Assembly: GCA_900129675.1 (NCBI GenBank)
Contig: FSRD01000001.1
Location: forward strand, 5,569,501-5,633,500
Origin: Bradyrhizobium erythrophlei
GTDB taxonomy: Bacteria > Pseudomonadota > Alphaproteobacteria > Rhizobiales > Xanthobacteraceae
Direction of reading: 5' to 3'
DNA length: 64,000 nt
Shown: positions 36,008 to 45,239 of the stretch, in pieces
How the letters are laid out: every line of letters starts with the position of its first letter
How positions within the stretch are numbered: position 1 is the stretch's first letter
Translations under genes and position numbers: made by a program
Notes under the pieces: generated by a model
Told to the model about the DNA's origin: nothing
Database searches by the model: none
The model's input: the letters and a program-made list of their open reading frames with translations, nothing else

Positions 36008-37879
36008 ATGGCCAAACATTCGATCGCCACGGTCTCGCTGAGCGGCTCGCTCGATGAAAAGCTGCGCGCCATCGCCGGCGCCGGCTTCGACGCGGTCGAG
36101 ATTTTTGAGAATGACCTGTTGACCTTCAACGGCAGCCCGCGCGACGTCGGGAAGCTCTGCCGCGACCTTGGTCTTTCCATTTGCGCGTTCCAGCCGTTTC
36201 GCGATTTTGAGGGCATGCCGGAGCCCCAGCGCACCCGCAATTTCGCGCGCGCGCAGCACAAGTTTGACTTGATGCAGGAGCTGCAGACCGACTTGCTGCT
36301 GATCTGCAGCAATGTTTCGCCAGCCTCACTCGGCGGAATCGATCGCGCCGCCGCGGATTTCCGTGCCCTGGGCGAACTTGCGGCGTCGCACGGCCTGCGA
36401 GTCGGTTTCGAGGCGCTGGCCTGGGGACGTCACGTCAACGACTATCGCGACGCCTGGGAGATCGTGCGGCGCGCCGATCACAAATCGATCGGGATCATTC
36501 TCGATAGTTTCCACGCGCTGGCGCCGGCATTTCCGGTCACCGCGATCCAGTCGATCCCCGCGGATCGGATTTTTCTGGTGCAGCTTGCGGACGCACCGAA
36601 GCTTGGCCTCGACGTGTTGTCCTGGAGCCGGCACTTCCGTTGTTTTCCGGGCCAGGGCGATCTGCCGATCGGAGCCTTCATGGCAGCGATAGCGGCGACC
36701 GGCTACGCCGGCCCGCTGTCGCTGGAAATATTCAACGACCAGTTCCGCTCCGGCTCCGCGGTCCGCACCGCCACCGACGGCTTGCGTTCGCTGATTCTGC
36801 TGGAAGATCAGTTGACCCAAAGCCCATCCGGGGCCCCCGCGGCCCGGTTGCAGCCGAAAGCACAGAGCCGTGGCGTCGGATTCGTCGAATTCGCCGTCGA
36901 TGAAGTCAAGGCTAGGGAGCTGTCCGCGCTGTTTGGCCAGCTCGGCTTTCGCAAGACCGGTTTCCACCGCAGCAAGGACGTCGAGCGCTGGTCGCAAGGC
37001 AATATCGAACTTGTCATCAATTGTGAGGCAGACGGTTTTGCCCATTCGCACTATATCACACATGGCCCGGGAGTCTGTGCCATCGCGATCGATGTCGATG
37101 ATTCCGCGAAGACCATGACGCGTGCGGAAGCGCTGAAGGCACACACCTTCTATCAGCCGGTCGGGCCCGGCGAACTTCAGATTCCAGCTATCCGGGGCGT
37201 CGGCGGCAGCTTGCTGTATTTCCTGGAGGCCGCGGGCAAGAACTGGGACACCGATTTCGAAGCGTTGCGCAGCGACGCGGCGACCGACCGTCTCATTGCG
37301 GTCGATCATATCTCGCAGTCGATGCCCTATGACGAGATGCTGTCCTGGCTGTTATTCTACACCGGAATCCTCGATCTGCAGCGCTCGCCGCAGATGGAGA
37401 TCGCCGATCCGGTTGGGCTTGTGCAGTCCCAGGCGCTGATTAACGGCGATCAGGGCCTGCGCGTGATCTTGAACGGCTCGTCGGCAACGCGAACGCTTTC
37501 GGCGCGGTTCATCAACGAATTCTTCGGTTCCGGGGTCCAGCACATTGCATTCTTGTGCACCGACATCTTCGCAACCGTTGCGGACATGCGGGCCCGCGGC
37601 GCGGACTTCCTGAAGATTCCCGACAATTATTACGACGATATCGAAGCCAAGTACGATATAGACGCGGCGACGATCGCGGCGCTACGCGACAACCAGATTC
37701 TGTACGACCGCGAAGGCGAGGGCGAATTCTTCCAGATCTACACTCACACGTTCGACGAACGGTTCTTTTTCGAGATCGTCCAGCGCCGGAACTATCAGGG
37801 TTTTGGCGCTGCCAATGCCGCCGTTCGCCTCGCCGCTCAGACACGTGAATCGCGGCCGTTGACCATTCCCCGCGCTTAA
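36008..37879 (+). CDS. 3-dehydroshikimate dehydratase, two-domain (QsuB-like)
   Basis: The 623-residue protein has an N-terminal sugar-isomerase-like TIM barrel (about 1-280; AGFDAVEIFENDLLTF, ILDSFHALAP, LEIFNDQFRSG). The C-terminal half is VOC/4-hydroxyphenylpyruvate dioxygenase-like (about 290-600; VGFVEFAVDEVKA, VDHISQSMPYDEM, QIYTHTFDERFFFEIVQRR). This architecture converts 3-dehydroshikimate to protocatechuate, linking AroQ/AroE to PcaGH. The start is the ATG at 36008; the upstream 34 codons lack coding character. Confidence 0.9.
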   Translation: MAKHSIATVSLSGSLDEKLRAIAGAGFDAVEIFENDLLTFNGSPRDVGKLCRDLGLSICAFQPFRDFEGMPEPQRTRNFARAQHKFDLMQELQTDLLLICSNVSPASLGGIDRAAADFRALGELAASHGLRVGFEALAWGRHVNDYRDAWEIVRRADHKSIGIILDSFHALAPAFPVTAIQSIPADRIFLVQLADAPKLGLDVLSWSRHFRCFPGQGDLPIGAFMAAIAATGYAGPLSLEIFNDQFRSGSAVRTATDGLRSLILLEDQLTQSPSGAPAARLQPKAQSRGVGFVEFAVDEVKARELSALFGQLGFRKTGFHRSKDVERWSQGNIELVINCEADGFAHSHYITHGPGVCAIAIDVDDSAKTMTRAEALKAHTFYQPVGPGELQIPAIRGVGGSLLYFLEAAGKNWDTDFEALRSDAATDRLIAVDHISQSMPYDEMLSWLLFYTGILDLQRSPQMEIADPVGLVQSQALINGDQGLRVILNGSSATRTLSARFINEFFGSGVQHIAFLCTDIFATVADMRARGADFLKIPDNYYDDIEAKYDIDAATIAALRDNQILYDREGEGEFFQIYTHTFDERFFFEIVQRRNYQGFGAANAAVRLAAQTRESRPLTIPRA

Positions 37880-38388
37880 CGTGGAGCATGCATACAGTGA
37901 ACAGTTTTCGAATTCCGGTTGCGGCAATCAAGTCGTGAAATTCTCTTCGTTTGGAACCATTTTGGAACTGTTTCGAACGTCAGATTGCCTATGTGTGTCA
38001 GATCGCCTGTGTGGATGGCTGCTGCCCGGGTCGCAGGGCGCGGAAATTTGAATTGTCGAAGTGGCAATTTTGGAACGGCAGCTGTTCGCGCAAAGCTGCC
38101 GTTCAAATGCAATAGCCATCTCGTAACTGATAAGGAATGAGTAGAAATGGAGTCAGTTGGCACTGATAAGCAAATAAGCAAATATCGAAATCCTTATCAG
38201 TTTGCGGCTTTGGGCCTGTTTCGCTACCACATTGTCGGCTGTCGGTTTGTAGCTCTCCGGCCGGCTCAGAAAGCTTACCTTACGAGCGAGTGCCGTCGCG
38301 CTGTTGTTGTCAGCATCTTTGTCCAAGGCTTGGTTTTGCTGAGCAAGCGTGGAAAGCGCCATGACCAATTGAGGCCGCGGCCGGTTTG
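37880..38388. other. intergenic region with repeats
   Basis: It contains two near-identical 16-bp direct repeats at about 37979-38012 (GTCAGATTGCCTATGT and GTCAGATCGCCTGTGT) and the hairpin at 38074-38103. No gene is supported. Confidence 0.45.
38074..38103. terminator. possible terminator hairpin
   Basis: There is a perfect 10-bp stem AACGGCAGCT / AGCTGCCGTT with a 10-base loop, but no T tract on either side. It may mark the end of the dehydratase transcript. Confidence 0.35.
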
Positions 38389-39114
38389 ATGCTAATCAAC
38401 AATATGCCTGTCGGGGCCGATAATTTTAGGACCTTGCAAGGGTCGCCCGTCGTGCCGTTTCAGAACAGAACCGATGCCGGTCGGAAGTTGGCGAAGGAAC
38501 TTCTCAAGTACAGGAGCCGCCACCCCGTGGTCCTGGCGCTTCCCAGAGGCGGCGTTTCGGTCGCGGCGGAAATCGCCGCCTCTCTCGATGCTCCACTTGA
38601 TTTGATACTTGTCCGCAAGATCGGTCTGCCAAGCCAGCCGGAACTTGCGATGGGGGCCGTCGTGGACGGCGATAAGCCGACCGTCATTCGCAACAATGAC
38701 GTTATCGAGTTATCTGGCGTGAGCGAGCGAACGTTCCAAAAGGTCTGCAGCGAGGAGCACGCCGAAATAGAGCGGCGACGTCAACGCTATCTGGGCGGTC
38801 GAGCAAGGTCAGAAGTAAGAGGGAAAGTGGCGATCATCGTCGATGACGGGATTGCGACCGGCGCAACGACGCTTGCAGCAATAAGAGCCGTTCGCAAGCG
38901 GGAGCCGAAGGAACTGGTGCTCGCGGTGCCCGTGGCGCCGGTTGATACCGTCGAGAAGCTGCATTCCGAAGTCGATGCAATCGTTTGCCTGGAAACGCCG
39001 CGGGATCTTGGCGCGATTGGATATTTTTACCGCGATTTTCGGCAGATCAGTGACGATGAGGTTATCGCTATTCTCAAACGATTTCCTGCGATCAAGCCGG
39101 CGCAAGCGCCATGA
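38389..39114 (+). CDS. phosphoribosyltransferase-domain protein
   Basis: The 241-residue protein has a type I PRTase fold: LALPRGGVSVAAEIA, DLILVRKIGLP, and the PRPP-binding loop VDDGIATGAT (151-160). It belongs to the family often annotated as a predicted phosphoribosyltransferase of unknown substrate, present in rhizobial stress regions. The TTG one codon upstream and the ATG at 38404 are alternative starts; no strong binding site decides. Confidence 0.85.
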   Translation: MLINNMPVGADNFRTLQGSPVVPFQNRTDAGRKLAKELLKYRSRHPVVLALPRGGVSVAAEIAASLDAPLDLILVRKIGLPSQPELAMGAVVDGDKPTVIRNNDVIELSGVSERTFQKVCSEEHAEIERRRQRYLGGRARSEVRGKVAIIVDDGIATGATTLAAIRAVRKREPKELVLAVPVAPVDTVEKLHSEVDAIVCLETPRDLGAIGYFYRDFRQISDDEVIAILKRFPAIKPAQAP

Positions 39115-39281
39115 GAGCCGATGCCGAGCGTGTTGCACGGACCGGGTAAGGTGCTGCCCGCGCCTGGCTGATGGACGCCACCGCCCATTTGCTGCGCTGA
39201 GAGGACCGATCACAAAGCCGGCAGTGTAGTACCGCAGCCGCAGACCGAATCCTGATCCCGAATTGGCCTAACCGTAAGCGG

Positions 39282-39731
39282 CTATCTCTCATACCAACCG
39301 ACGAGGATCGCTTCCGCGATCACAAATTTGCGTGCTTCCCGCTCGACGTCACGGCAGGACGCATTGGCCTGTGCCCGAAGATGGTCCGTCGAGAGGGCAA
39401 GAAGCCGGAAGTGATAGTGGTGTGGCCCATGGCCGTGCGGCGGACAAGGGCCGCCATAGCCCGCTTTCCGAAAATCGTTGAAGGCCAGCTTTCTCTTTGT
39501 GTTCTGCCCGGCCCCCTCCGCAAGCTCCGTTACGGTCGCAGGAATATCGTAGACCGCCCAATGATGCCATGTCCCGGCGGGCGCATCGGGATCATCGCAG
39601 AGCAGGACAAGACTGCGCGTCCCTGCAGGCGCGCCGGACCATTGCAAGGGTGGCGAGAGGTTTTCGCCGTCGCAGGTAAAGCGTCGTGGAATTGCTGCAC
39701 CATCGGCGAAGGCGCTTGAAACAAGTTTCAT
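39282..39731 (-). CDS. YbhB/YbcL family (PEBP-like) protein
   Basis: The 149-residue PEBP-fold protein has CDGENLSPPLQWSGAP, LLCDDPDAPAGTWHHWAVYD and GPCPPHGHGPHHYHF, the ligand-pocket signatures of the Raf kinase inhibitor-like family. Ligand and role in bacteria are unclear. GGAGAGAGCC precedes the ATG at 39731. Confidence 0.93.
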   Translation of the reverse strand: MKLVSSAFADGAAIPRRFTCDGENLSPPLQWSGAPAGTRSLVLLCDDPDAPAGTWHHWAVYDIPATVTELAEGAGQNTKRKLAFNDFRKAGYGGPCPPHGHGPHHYHFRLLALSTDHLRAQANASCRDVEREARKFVIAEAILVGWYER

Positions 39732-39742
39732 GGCTCTCTCCA

Positions 39743-39919
39743 TCAGGCTGCAGGAGGCATCGGCGCGGGCTTGACGTGCTCTTCCAGATCCGCCTCGGCG
39801 CAGCGAGCGAACATCGATTGCCGTACCTCGTCGCGTAGCCGAACGAGCGTGATCAGATTGCAGAGCCGTAGTTCGATCTTGCCGGTGCGGAGTCCAAAAG
39901 TCTGCTTAAATCTGGAAGT
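39743..39919 (-). pseudogene. C-terminal gene remnant
   Basis: The frame reads FGLRTGKIELRLCNLITLVR, then LRDEVRQSMFARCAEADLEE, then HVKPAPMPPAA before its TGA. Coding character is good, but a TGA stands upstream and there is no good start. It looks like the 3' part of a small lineage-specific gene. Confidence 0.4.
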
Positions 39920-40029
39920 TCATTGAGCATTGACCAAAATCAACCCGGTGTACAAAGGAGGGTTCCTTGGCCAGTGAAGGTAGAGTGACGCACAAGACGC
40001 GTGAAAAACCTGCTGCAGAATAGTTTGCC

Positions 40030-41049
40030 ATGCGACCGATCTTCCATCCGAGCCTGGTCAACGGTCGCTACGGCGACCCGACGGTCTATGTGGAGACGCT
40101 GTTCAAACCGCACAGTGTGCTGTTCGATCTCGGAGAAATCGCTTCACTGTCGCCGCGGAAGATACGACGCGTCGACCAGATCTTCGTCTCGCATGCGCAT
40201 ATCGATCATTTCATTGGCTTCGATCATCTGCTCCGTTTGCTTGTGGGACACGAGAAAACAGTACACCTTTACGGCCCGGCCGGCTTTGCCGAGTGCGTCT
40301 ATCACAAGCTTCAGGCCTATCGATGGAACCTGGTCGAGAGCTACGGCTCCGATCTAGTCTTCGTTGTGAGCGAGCTCGAGACGCCGAACTCCATCTCTAC
40401 CAGGCAGTTCCGGTTGAAGAGGGCTTTTGCCGCGGAACCGTCGGCGTCGAAAACAACTCTTGACGGCGTACTCTGTGACGAACGGACCTGCCGCGTCTCA
40501 GCCGCCATCCTCGAGCATCGTACGCCCTGCCTCGGCTTTGCCCTGCAGGAAGCGGCCCATGTCAATATTTGGAAGAATCGCTTGTCCGAGCGCGGGCTTC
40601 CTGTCGGGCCGTGGCTGCGGTGGCTCAAGCAGGCCGTTGTGGAAGGCCGTCCGGACGATTATTTGATACCGATCGATGGAGCTGCGACTTCGGAAGGTCG
40701 CCTCGAGCGGCTCGGCAGCCTGCGTGACCTCCTGACGGTCACTGCCGGTCAGAAGATTGCCTATATTGCCGATGTCACCGACACGCCGGCCAATCGTGCC
40801 GCCATCGTGGCGCTCGTTCAGAATGCGGATATCCTCTTCATTGAGGCGGCATTTGCGGGGGCGGACGCCGCATTGGCGAGGGACCGGGCCCATCTTACAA
40901 CCACGGCTGCGGGAGAAATTGCGCGGGAAGCCAATGTGCGCCGCGTTGAGCCGTTTCACTTCTCTCCGCGCTATGCGGGAGCGCAGGAGCGGATGCTGGC
41001 CGAGGTGATGACGGCGTTCAGGGATCCCACACCTGACGCAAAGACCTGA
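40030..41049 (+). CDS. MBL-fold metallo-hydrolase (RNase Z-like)
   Basis: The 339-residue protein has the metallo-beta-lactamase motif SHAHIDHFIGFD (54-65) and a distal metal region LFIEAAFAG...LTTTAAGEIA. The layout resembles the RNase Z/ElaC branch, but the length and long middle insertion (about 130-220) differ from tRNA 3'-processing enzymes. It is followed after 10 nt by the CapA-like gene, so the two are probably co-transcribed. Substrate unknown. Confidence 0.87.
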   Translation: MRPIFHPSLVNGRYGDPTVYVETLFKPHSVLFDLGEIASLSPRKIRRVDQIFVSHAHIDHFIGFDHLLRLLVGHEKTVHLYGPAGFAECVYHKLQAYRWNLVESYGSDLVFVVSELETPNSISTRQFRLKRAFAAEPSASKTTLDGVLCDERTCRVSAAILEHRTPCLGFALQEAAHVNIWKNRLSERGLPVGPWLRWLKQAVVEGRPDDYLIPIDGAATSEGRLERLGSLRDLLTVTAGQKIAYIADVTDTPANRAAIVALVQNADILFIEAAFAGADAALARDRAHLTTTAAGEIAREANVRRVEPFHFSPRYAGAQERMLAEVMTAFRDPTPDAKT

Positions 41050-41059
41050 GTGGTATTTC

Positions 41060-42208
41060 ATGCCCGAGGAAAGACATTTGCCGGCTGGGCATCGGAAATC
41101 GGTGCGGGTCTTTTTATGCGGAGATGTCATGTGCGGCCGCGGCATCGACCAGGTGTTGGCGCATCCCTGCAGTCCCGAGATTTACGAACACTATTTGCGA
41201 TCGGCTGAGGGTTACGTGCTGCTCGCCGAGCAGGCGAACGGGCCCATTCCGCGGCGCAACGGGTCGTCCTACGTTTGGGGTGCTGCACTGGGCCAGTTGG
41301 AGCGCATGCAGCCGGACGCGCGGATCATCAATCTCGAAACGGCTGTGACCCGCAGCCACGACCGCGTGAACAAGGGCATCAACTACCGCGTGAGCCCCGA
41401 GAATGCAGAATGTCTCGCGGCGGCCAAGATCGACTGCTGTGTATTGGCCAACAACCATGTGCTCGATTGGGGCCGCGCCGGCTTGCTGGAGACGCTGACG
41501 ACCCTGCAGAAACTCAACGTCAAGGCGACGGGCGCAGGACGCAACGATCACGAAGCGCGTGCACCCGCAGTGCTGAACGTTGGCAAAGCGCGGCTCTTGA
41601 TCTTTTCGTTTGGATCGACATCGAGCGGCATCCCGCTCGAGTGGGCTGCGACACCCGACGCTCCAGGTGTCAACTTGCTGCCTGACCTGTGTGAGGCGAG
41701 CGCGTTGGAGGTCGCTGACCGGGTCATGTCGCTCAGGCGGCCGGGCGATCTCATCGTCGTTTCGATCCATTGGGGATCCAATTGGGGATATCACATCCCG
41801 GAGGAGCAGAAGATTTTGGCCCGGGCCCTCATCGATCAGGCGGGCGTGTCGATCGTTCACGGGCATTCTTCGCATCATCCGAGAGCGATCGAAATCTATC
41901 GAGACCGCCTCATTCTCTATGGCTGCGGTGATTTTCTGAACGACTATGAAGGGATCCATGGTTACGAGCGCTACCGTGACGACCTGGCCTTGATGTATTT
42001 CGCCGACCTGGATCCGACCAACGGAAGCCTCCATGCGCTCAAACTGGTTCCCCTGCAGATCAAGAACTTTCGTCTCTCCATTCCATCGTGGCGGGACATC
42101 GAATGGATCCAGCAGACACTGGGTGGGAGATGTCAGCAGTTCGGAACAAGGGTCATTCCGGATTCCGAACGGCAGCTTGTAGTTATCGGGCCTGGGGCAG
42201 GGACCTAG
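41060..42208 (+). CDS. CapA-type metallophosphatase-like protein
   Basis: The 382-residue protein matches the CapA/PgsA poly-gamma-glutamate-associated family: FLCGDVMCGRGID, IINLETAVTRS, CVLANNHVLDWGR, VSIHWGSNWGYHI, VHGHSSHHPRAIEIYRDRLI, a calcineurin-like metal site. There is no signal peptide, unlike capsule-linked members, so it is probably cytoplasmic. Its pairing with the MBL-fold gene suggests a shared two-step hydrolysis (inference). Confidence 0.88.
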   Translation: MPEERHLPAGHRKSVRVFLCGDVMCGRGIDQVLAHPCSPEIYEHYLRSAEGYVLLAEQANGPIPRRNGSSYVWGAALGQLERMQPDARIINLETAVTRSHDRVNKGINYRVSPENAECLAAAKIDCCVLANNHVLDWGRAGLLETLTTLQKLNVKATGAGRNDHEARAPAVLNVGKARLLIFSFGSTSSGIPLEWAATPDAPGVNLLPDLCEASALEVADRVMSLRRPGDLIVVSIHWGSNWGYHIPEEQKILARALIDQAGVSIVHGHSSHHPRAIEIYRDRLILYGCGDFLNDYEGIHGYERYRDDLALMYFADLDPTNGSLHALKLVPLQIKNFRLSIPSWRDIEWIQQTLGGRCQQFGTRVIPDSERQLVVIGPGAGT

Positions 42209-42270
42209 CTCTGGTCACAATACCTCCCGTGGACCGCTGTTGGCGGCGAAGCGGGCATTCCAGCCCGAAT

Positions 42271-42948
42271 CTACACCCAATCAGGACGGCCCGCAGCGGC
42301 ACGCGCGGCTACATGGAATTGTCTCACGCGTTCCAAATCCTTGGCGTGAGAGCCTTCCCTATCCGTTTTCGTCTTCGAATCCACGCCGGCCGGCCGAACC
42401 ATGCCTATCGCTTGCGCGACGTTGTCGGGACCGAGGCCTCCGGCGAGGATGACGGAGGTTCCGACTGCTTTGACGATGCGTCGGCCGATGCTCCAATCGT
42501 GGGGCACGCCGAGCGCGCCGATCTGCTTGTCCGAGGGGCGGTGGCTGTCAAGCAGGAGATAGTCCGCAACGCCCTCATAGCTCCGAGCGATGCGGACGCT
42601 TTCCTCCCCGTAGACCGGCACGCTCCGCATGATCAGGCTGCCCGGCAGCACAGCTTTGATTGTGCCCACCTGATCCAGAGCGAGCAGCTCAGGCGCTGCG
42701 CCAAGGTGGACGATCGCCGGCTGAAGCGCGCGCGCCCATTCGATGATCAAGTCCGCTCGCGCCGTGAGAAACAGCGCCGAAAACCTCGTCGGCGCCGCTA
42801 TCGCGGCTGCAATATCCGCCGCCCGAGAGAGCGGCTGTTCGCGCGGAAACTCGCCGTCGCCGACCAGAACCCCTACGTGGTCGATACCGATCTCCGAAAC
42901 CTCCCGCGCTTCGGCCGGGCTGGAAATCTCATAGATCTGGGTCAGCAT
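42271..42948 (-). CDS. TrpF-like (phosphoribosylanthranilate isomerase family) protein
   Basis: The 225-residue TIM-barrel protein ends with the TrpF signature LAGGLGPDNVAQAIGMVRPA, GVDSKTKTDREGSHAKDLER. It lies outside any trp operon and the N-terminal catalytic segment is atypical (GIDHVGVLVGDGEFP, no clear KxCG), so true isomerase activity is doubtful. The ATG at 42948 is chosen; the upstream frame has no coding character. Confidence 0.75.
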   Translation of the reverse strand: MLTQIYEISSPAEAREVSEIGIDHVGVLVGDGEFPREQPLSRAADIAAAIAAPTRFSALFLTARADLIIEWARALQPAIVHLGAAPELLALDQVGTIKAVLPGSLIMRSVPVYGEESVRIARSYEGVADYLLLDSHRPSDKQIGALGVPHDWSIGRRIVKAVGTSVILAGGLGPDNVAQAIGMVRPAGVDSKTKTDREGSHAKDLERVRQFHVAARAAAGRPDWV

Positions 42949-43415
42949 GGAGCAAATCCCCAATTGTGCCGAACGCGACGGCGAATTTGGGCGGTTTGCG
43001 GGCCGCCCGCGCCTATTCAAGGTTGTACTTCAACGGTCGAACCGCGCCCAGCGCCGGAGCGGGTCTGCCGCTTTCTCGTCCAAGCCTGGCCGGCGCGGCC
43101 TTGCCGACGGGTTCAGGCCCGCCGCGGGCGCTCAACACGCTGCGGGATCCGCTCGATCCCTAGGCACGAGCGATCGCACGTGCCTAGGCGTATTTGCGAC
43201 CGGAGGGCACAGTTGCGCCCCGAAGCTCTACGGCTTTTGATGGCTCCGGCGATTCCGGGCTTCTAGATGAGTGCCTGAAAGGGAGATCCAATTCTCTCTT
43301 GGCAAGCCCGGTTCGACTTCGCCCTTCGGTCATCCCGGCTCGTTCGGACACCTGTGTGTACCGAAAACCTCATCCGAGTGTAATGCCGCGTTGGAATCGC
43401 CTCTAAGCTGGCGGG
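42949..43415. other. intergenic region with a palindrome
   Basis: It holds a perfect 10-bp inverted repeat CCTAGGCACG (43159-43168) / CGTGCCTAGG (43179-43188) around AGCGATCGCA. No gene is supported. Confidence 0.45.
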
Positions 43416-43710
43416 ATGATTGGCCTGTTCTGCTTCGCTCTGGCCGTCCTGGCCTCGCCATTCAGGTCGAAGTTACGGCTTGAAGCCGAGAACGCGGTGC
43501 TTCGACATCAATTGAATGTTTTGACGCGCAGGCCGCGTGGTCGCGTTCGGCTCACGAACCATGATCGCTGGTTCTTTATCCAGCTGTATCGCTGGTTTCC
43601 GGCAATCCTGAAGGTTCTCACGGTCATTCGGCCCGAGATGCTCGTGCGTTGGCACAGAGCCGGATTTCGCTGCTACTGGCGTTGGAAGTCGCGCCCACGG
43701 GCAGTTCGCT
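43416..43710 (+). pseudogene. integrase-core-type transposase, N-terminal fragment
   Basis: The frame reads LEAENAVLRHQLNVLTRRPR, RVRLTNHDRWFFIQLYRWFP and MLVRWHRAGFRCYWRWKSRP, the N-terminus of a common rhizobial transposase with an rve domain. Resemblance ends at about 43710, and the catalytic core is missing. It abuts the hydrolase fragment that follows. Confidence 0.7.
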
Positions 43711-43749
43711 TAGGTATCTCGGTTAACCGATCCGCCGTCCTCGCCGGCT

Positions 43750-44073
43750 TGGGTCACAGAGTCCGACATCGATGTTTACGTCGCTGAGTTCACGCGGAGC
43801 GGGTTCCGCGGCCCCTTGAGCTGGTGGCGCAATATCGATCGCAACTGGGAACTCATGGCCGCCTTTGGTGAGGCGACCGTGACTATTCCCGCGCTTTACA
43901 TGGCGGGCGACCGGGATTTTGTTGCCGACATCTTTTCCCAGTTCATTGCTGAGCAGTCAATGGTTCCCAAGCTCCGGCCGCCGATCATGCTGCCCGGCTG
44001 CGGCCATTGGACCGAGCAAGAGCGTGCACCGGAGGTCAGCGCAGCCATGATCGACTTCCTGCGAAGCTTGTAG
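43750..44073 (+). pseudogene. alpha/beta hydrolase (epoxide hydrolase-like), C-terminal fragment
   Basis: The frame reads VTESDIDVYVAEFTRSGFRG, PLSWWRNIDRNWEL, VTIPALYMAGDRDFVADIF and LPGCGHWTEQERAPE, the cap and C-terminal Asp/His part of a soluble epoxide hydrolase-type protein. The nucleophile-bearing N-terminus is missing, replaced by the transposase fragment. Confidence 0.75.
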
Positions 44074-44276
44074 GCGAGGAGCGAACGCAAACAAACGCCT
44101 CGATGCCGCCAAGCGCACTGTGAAGTTCTGCTTTATGGCCCATCAACACTATCGGCAGTAGTCGCTCGCCGGAAGCGGTCGCAGAATCTGAATTGCAAAT
44201 CAGGAGCAACGTCGAGACCCACGATCCGCGATATCCCGTATTCCCATGATTGTTGCAGAGAACCAAGGAGCCCGCC

Positions 44277-44399
44277 GTGATCGCAGAAACGAGAACCATG
44301 AAAGCACTCCGCAACGTGGTCTTCGCACTCACCTTAACCTCAAGCCTGGTAGGTGTTGCTTCCATGACCAATTCATCCGCTGCCCAATCGAAACGATAG
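44277..44399 (+). CDS. 40-residue secreted peptide
   Basis: GTG start at 44277 with AAGGAG 7 nt upstream. The sequence MKALRNVVFALTLTSSLVGV after seven leading residues is a signal peptide, ending TNSSAAQSKR. An internal ATG at 44298 would give 33 residues. It lies 21 nt before the 250-residue membrane protein gene, so they probably share a transcript. Confidence 0.5.
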   Translation: MIAETRTMKALRNVVFALTLTSSLVGVASMTNSSAAQSKR

Positions 44400-44420
44400 T
44401 AACAACGATGGAGTCGTACC

Positions 44421-45173
44421 ATGACGCCGCAAATCCCTGGATACCTCCTGTCATTCGATTCGACCGTCCGGCCCGTCGTGACGATCATTGCGCTGAGCCT
44501 CATCTGGTTGGGCGCCGCGCGCATGCCGGCCTCCGCGAATTCGCGTTACTTGACTGCTGGCGTGCTATCGGCGGTGCTCATCGGCTGGCTGGCAGTCGCC
44601 CAGTATCTCGGCGCGGCAAATACGTATTTCGCAAACACAGAGAGAGCGGTGCCAATCATATTGTTCGGTTTGCTGATCCCGCTTGCTGTCGCCGCCATTG
44701 CCTTGTGGCGGTCGGATAGCATCGCAAGCCTGGTCTCCGCGATCCCGCTGCATTGGCTCGTGGCGGCTCAGGTCTACCGCGTCGCGGGCGGTGTGTTCCT
44801 CGCGCTTTCGGCTGACGGACGGCTGCCCTGGCAATTCGCGCTGCCGGCGGGCATTGGGGACGTTACGACGGGCTGCATTGCCGTCGTCGTGGCTGTGCTG
44901 TTGGCACAAAACGCAATTGGCGCACGCAGGGCAACATACGCCTGGTGCCTTTTCGGAATCGCCGACCTCGTCGTGGCAGTCACGATGGGGGCAATGACCT
45001 CTCCGGGACGGGCACATCTCTTCGCCTTCGATGCGCCGAACCTCCTCATCTCATCCTATCCGCTGGTCATGGTGCCCACCTTCGCCGTTCCGTTGGCCCT
45101 GATGCTGCATGGCCTCGTTTTGTGGCGGCTGCGGCGGGAGACCCCGGCGACAAGCCGGTTGGTGGCGGCGTGA
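44421..45173 (+). CDS. hypothetical multi-pass membrane protein
   Basis: The 250-residue protein has about seven hydrophobic helices (for example VVTIIALSLIWLGAARM, VPIILFGLLIPLAVAAIALW, LLISSYPLVMVPTFAVPLAL). No recognised domain. It follows the small secreted peptide and precedes another membrane protein on the same strand. Confidence 0.75.
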   Translation: MTPQIPGYLLSFDSTVRPVVTIIALSLIWLGAARMPASANSRYLTAGVLSAVLIGWLAVAQYLGAANTYFANTERAVPIILFGLLIPLAVAAIALWRSDSIASLVSAIPLHWLVAAQVYRVAGGVFLALSADGRLPWQFALPAGIGDVTTGCIAVVVAVLLAQNAIGARRATYAWCLFGIADLVVAVTMGAMTSPGRAHLFAFDAPNLLISSYPLVMVPTFAVPLALMLHGLVLWRLRRETPATSRLVAA

Positions 45174-45239
45174 TTGTCTCTCGCCTGACCAAATGAGAGG
45201 GCGGCCAGGCACCTTATCCGTCAATTGAGGAAGAGAGCC

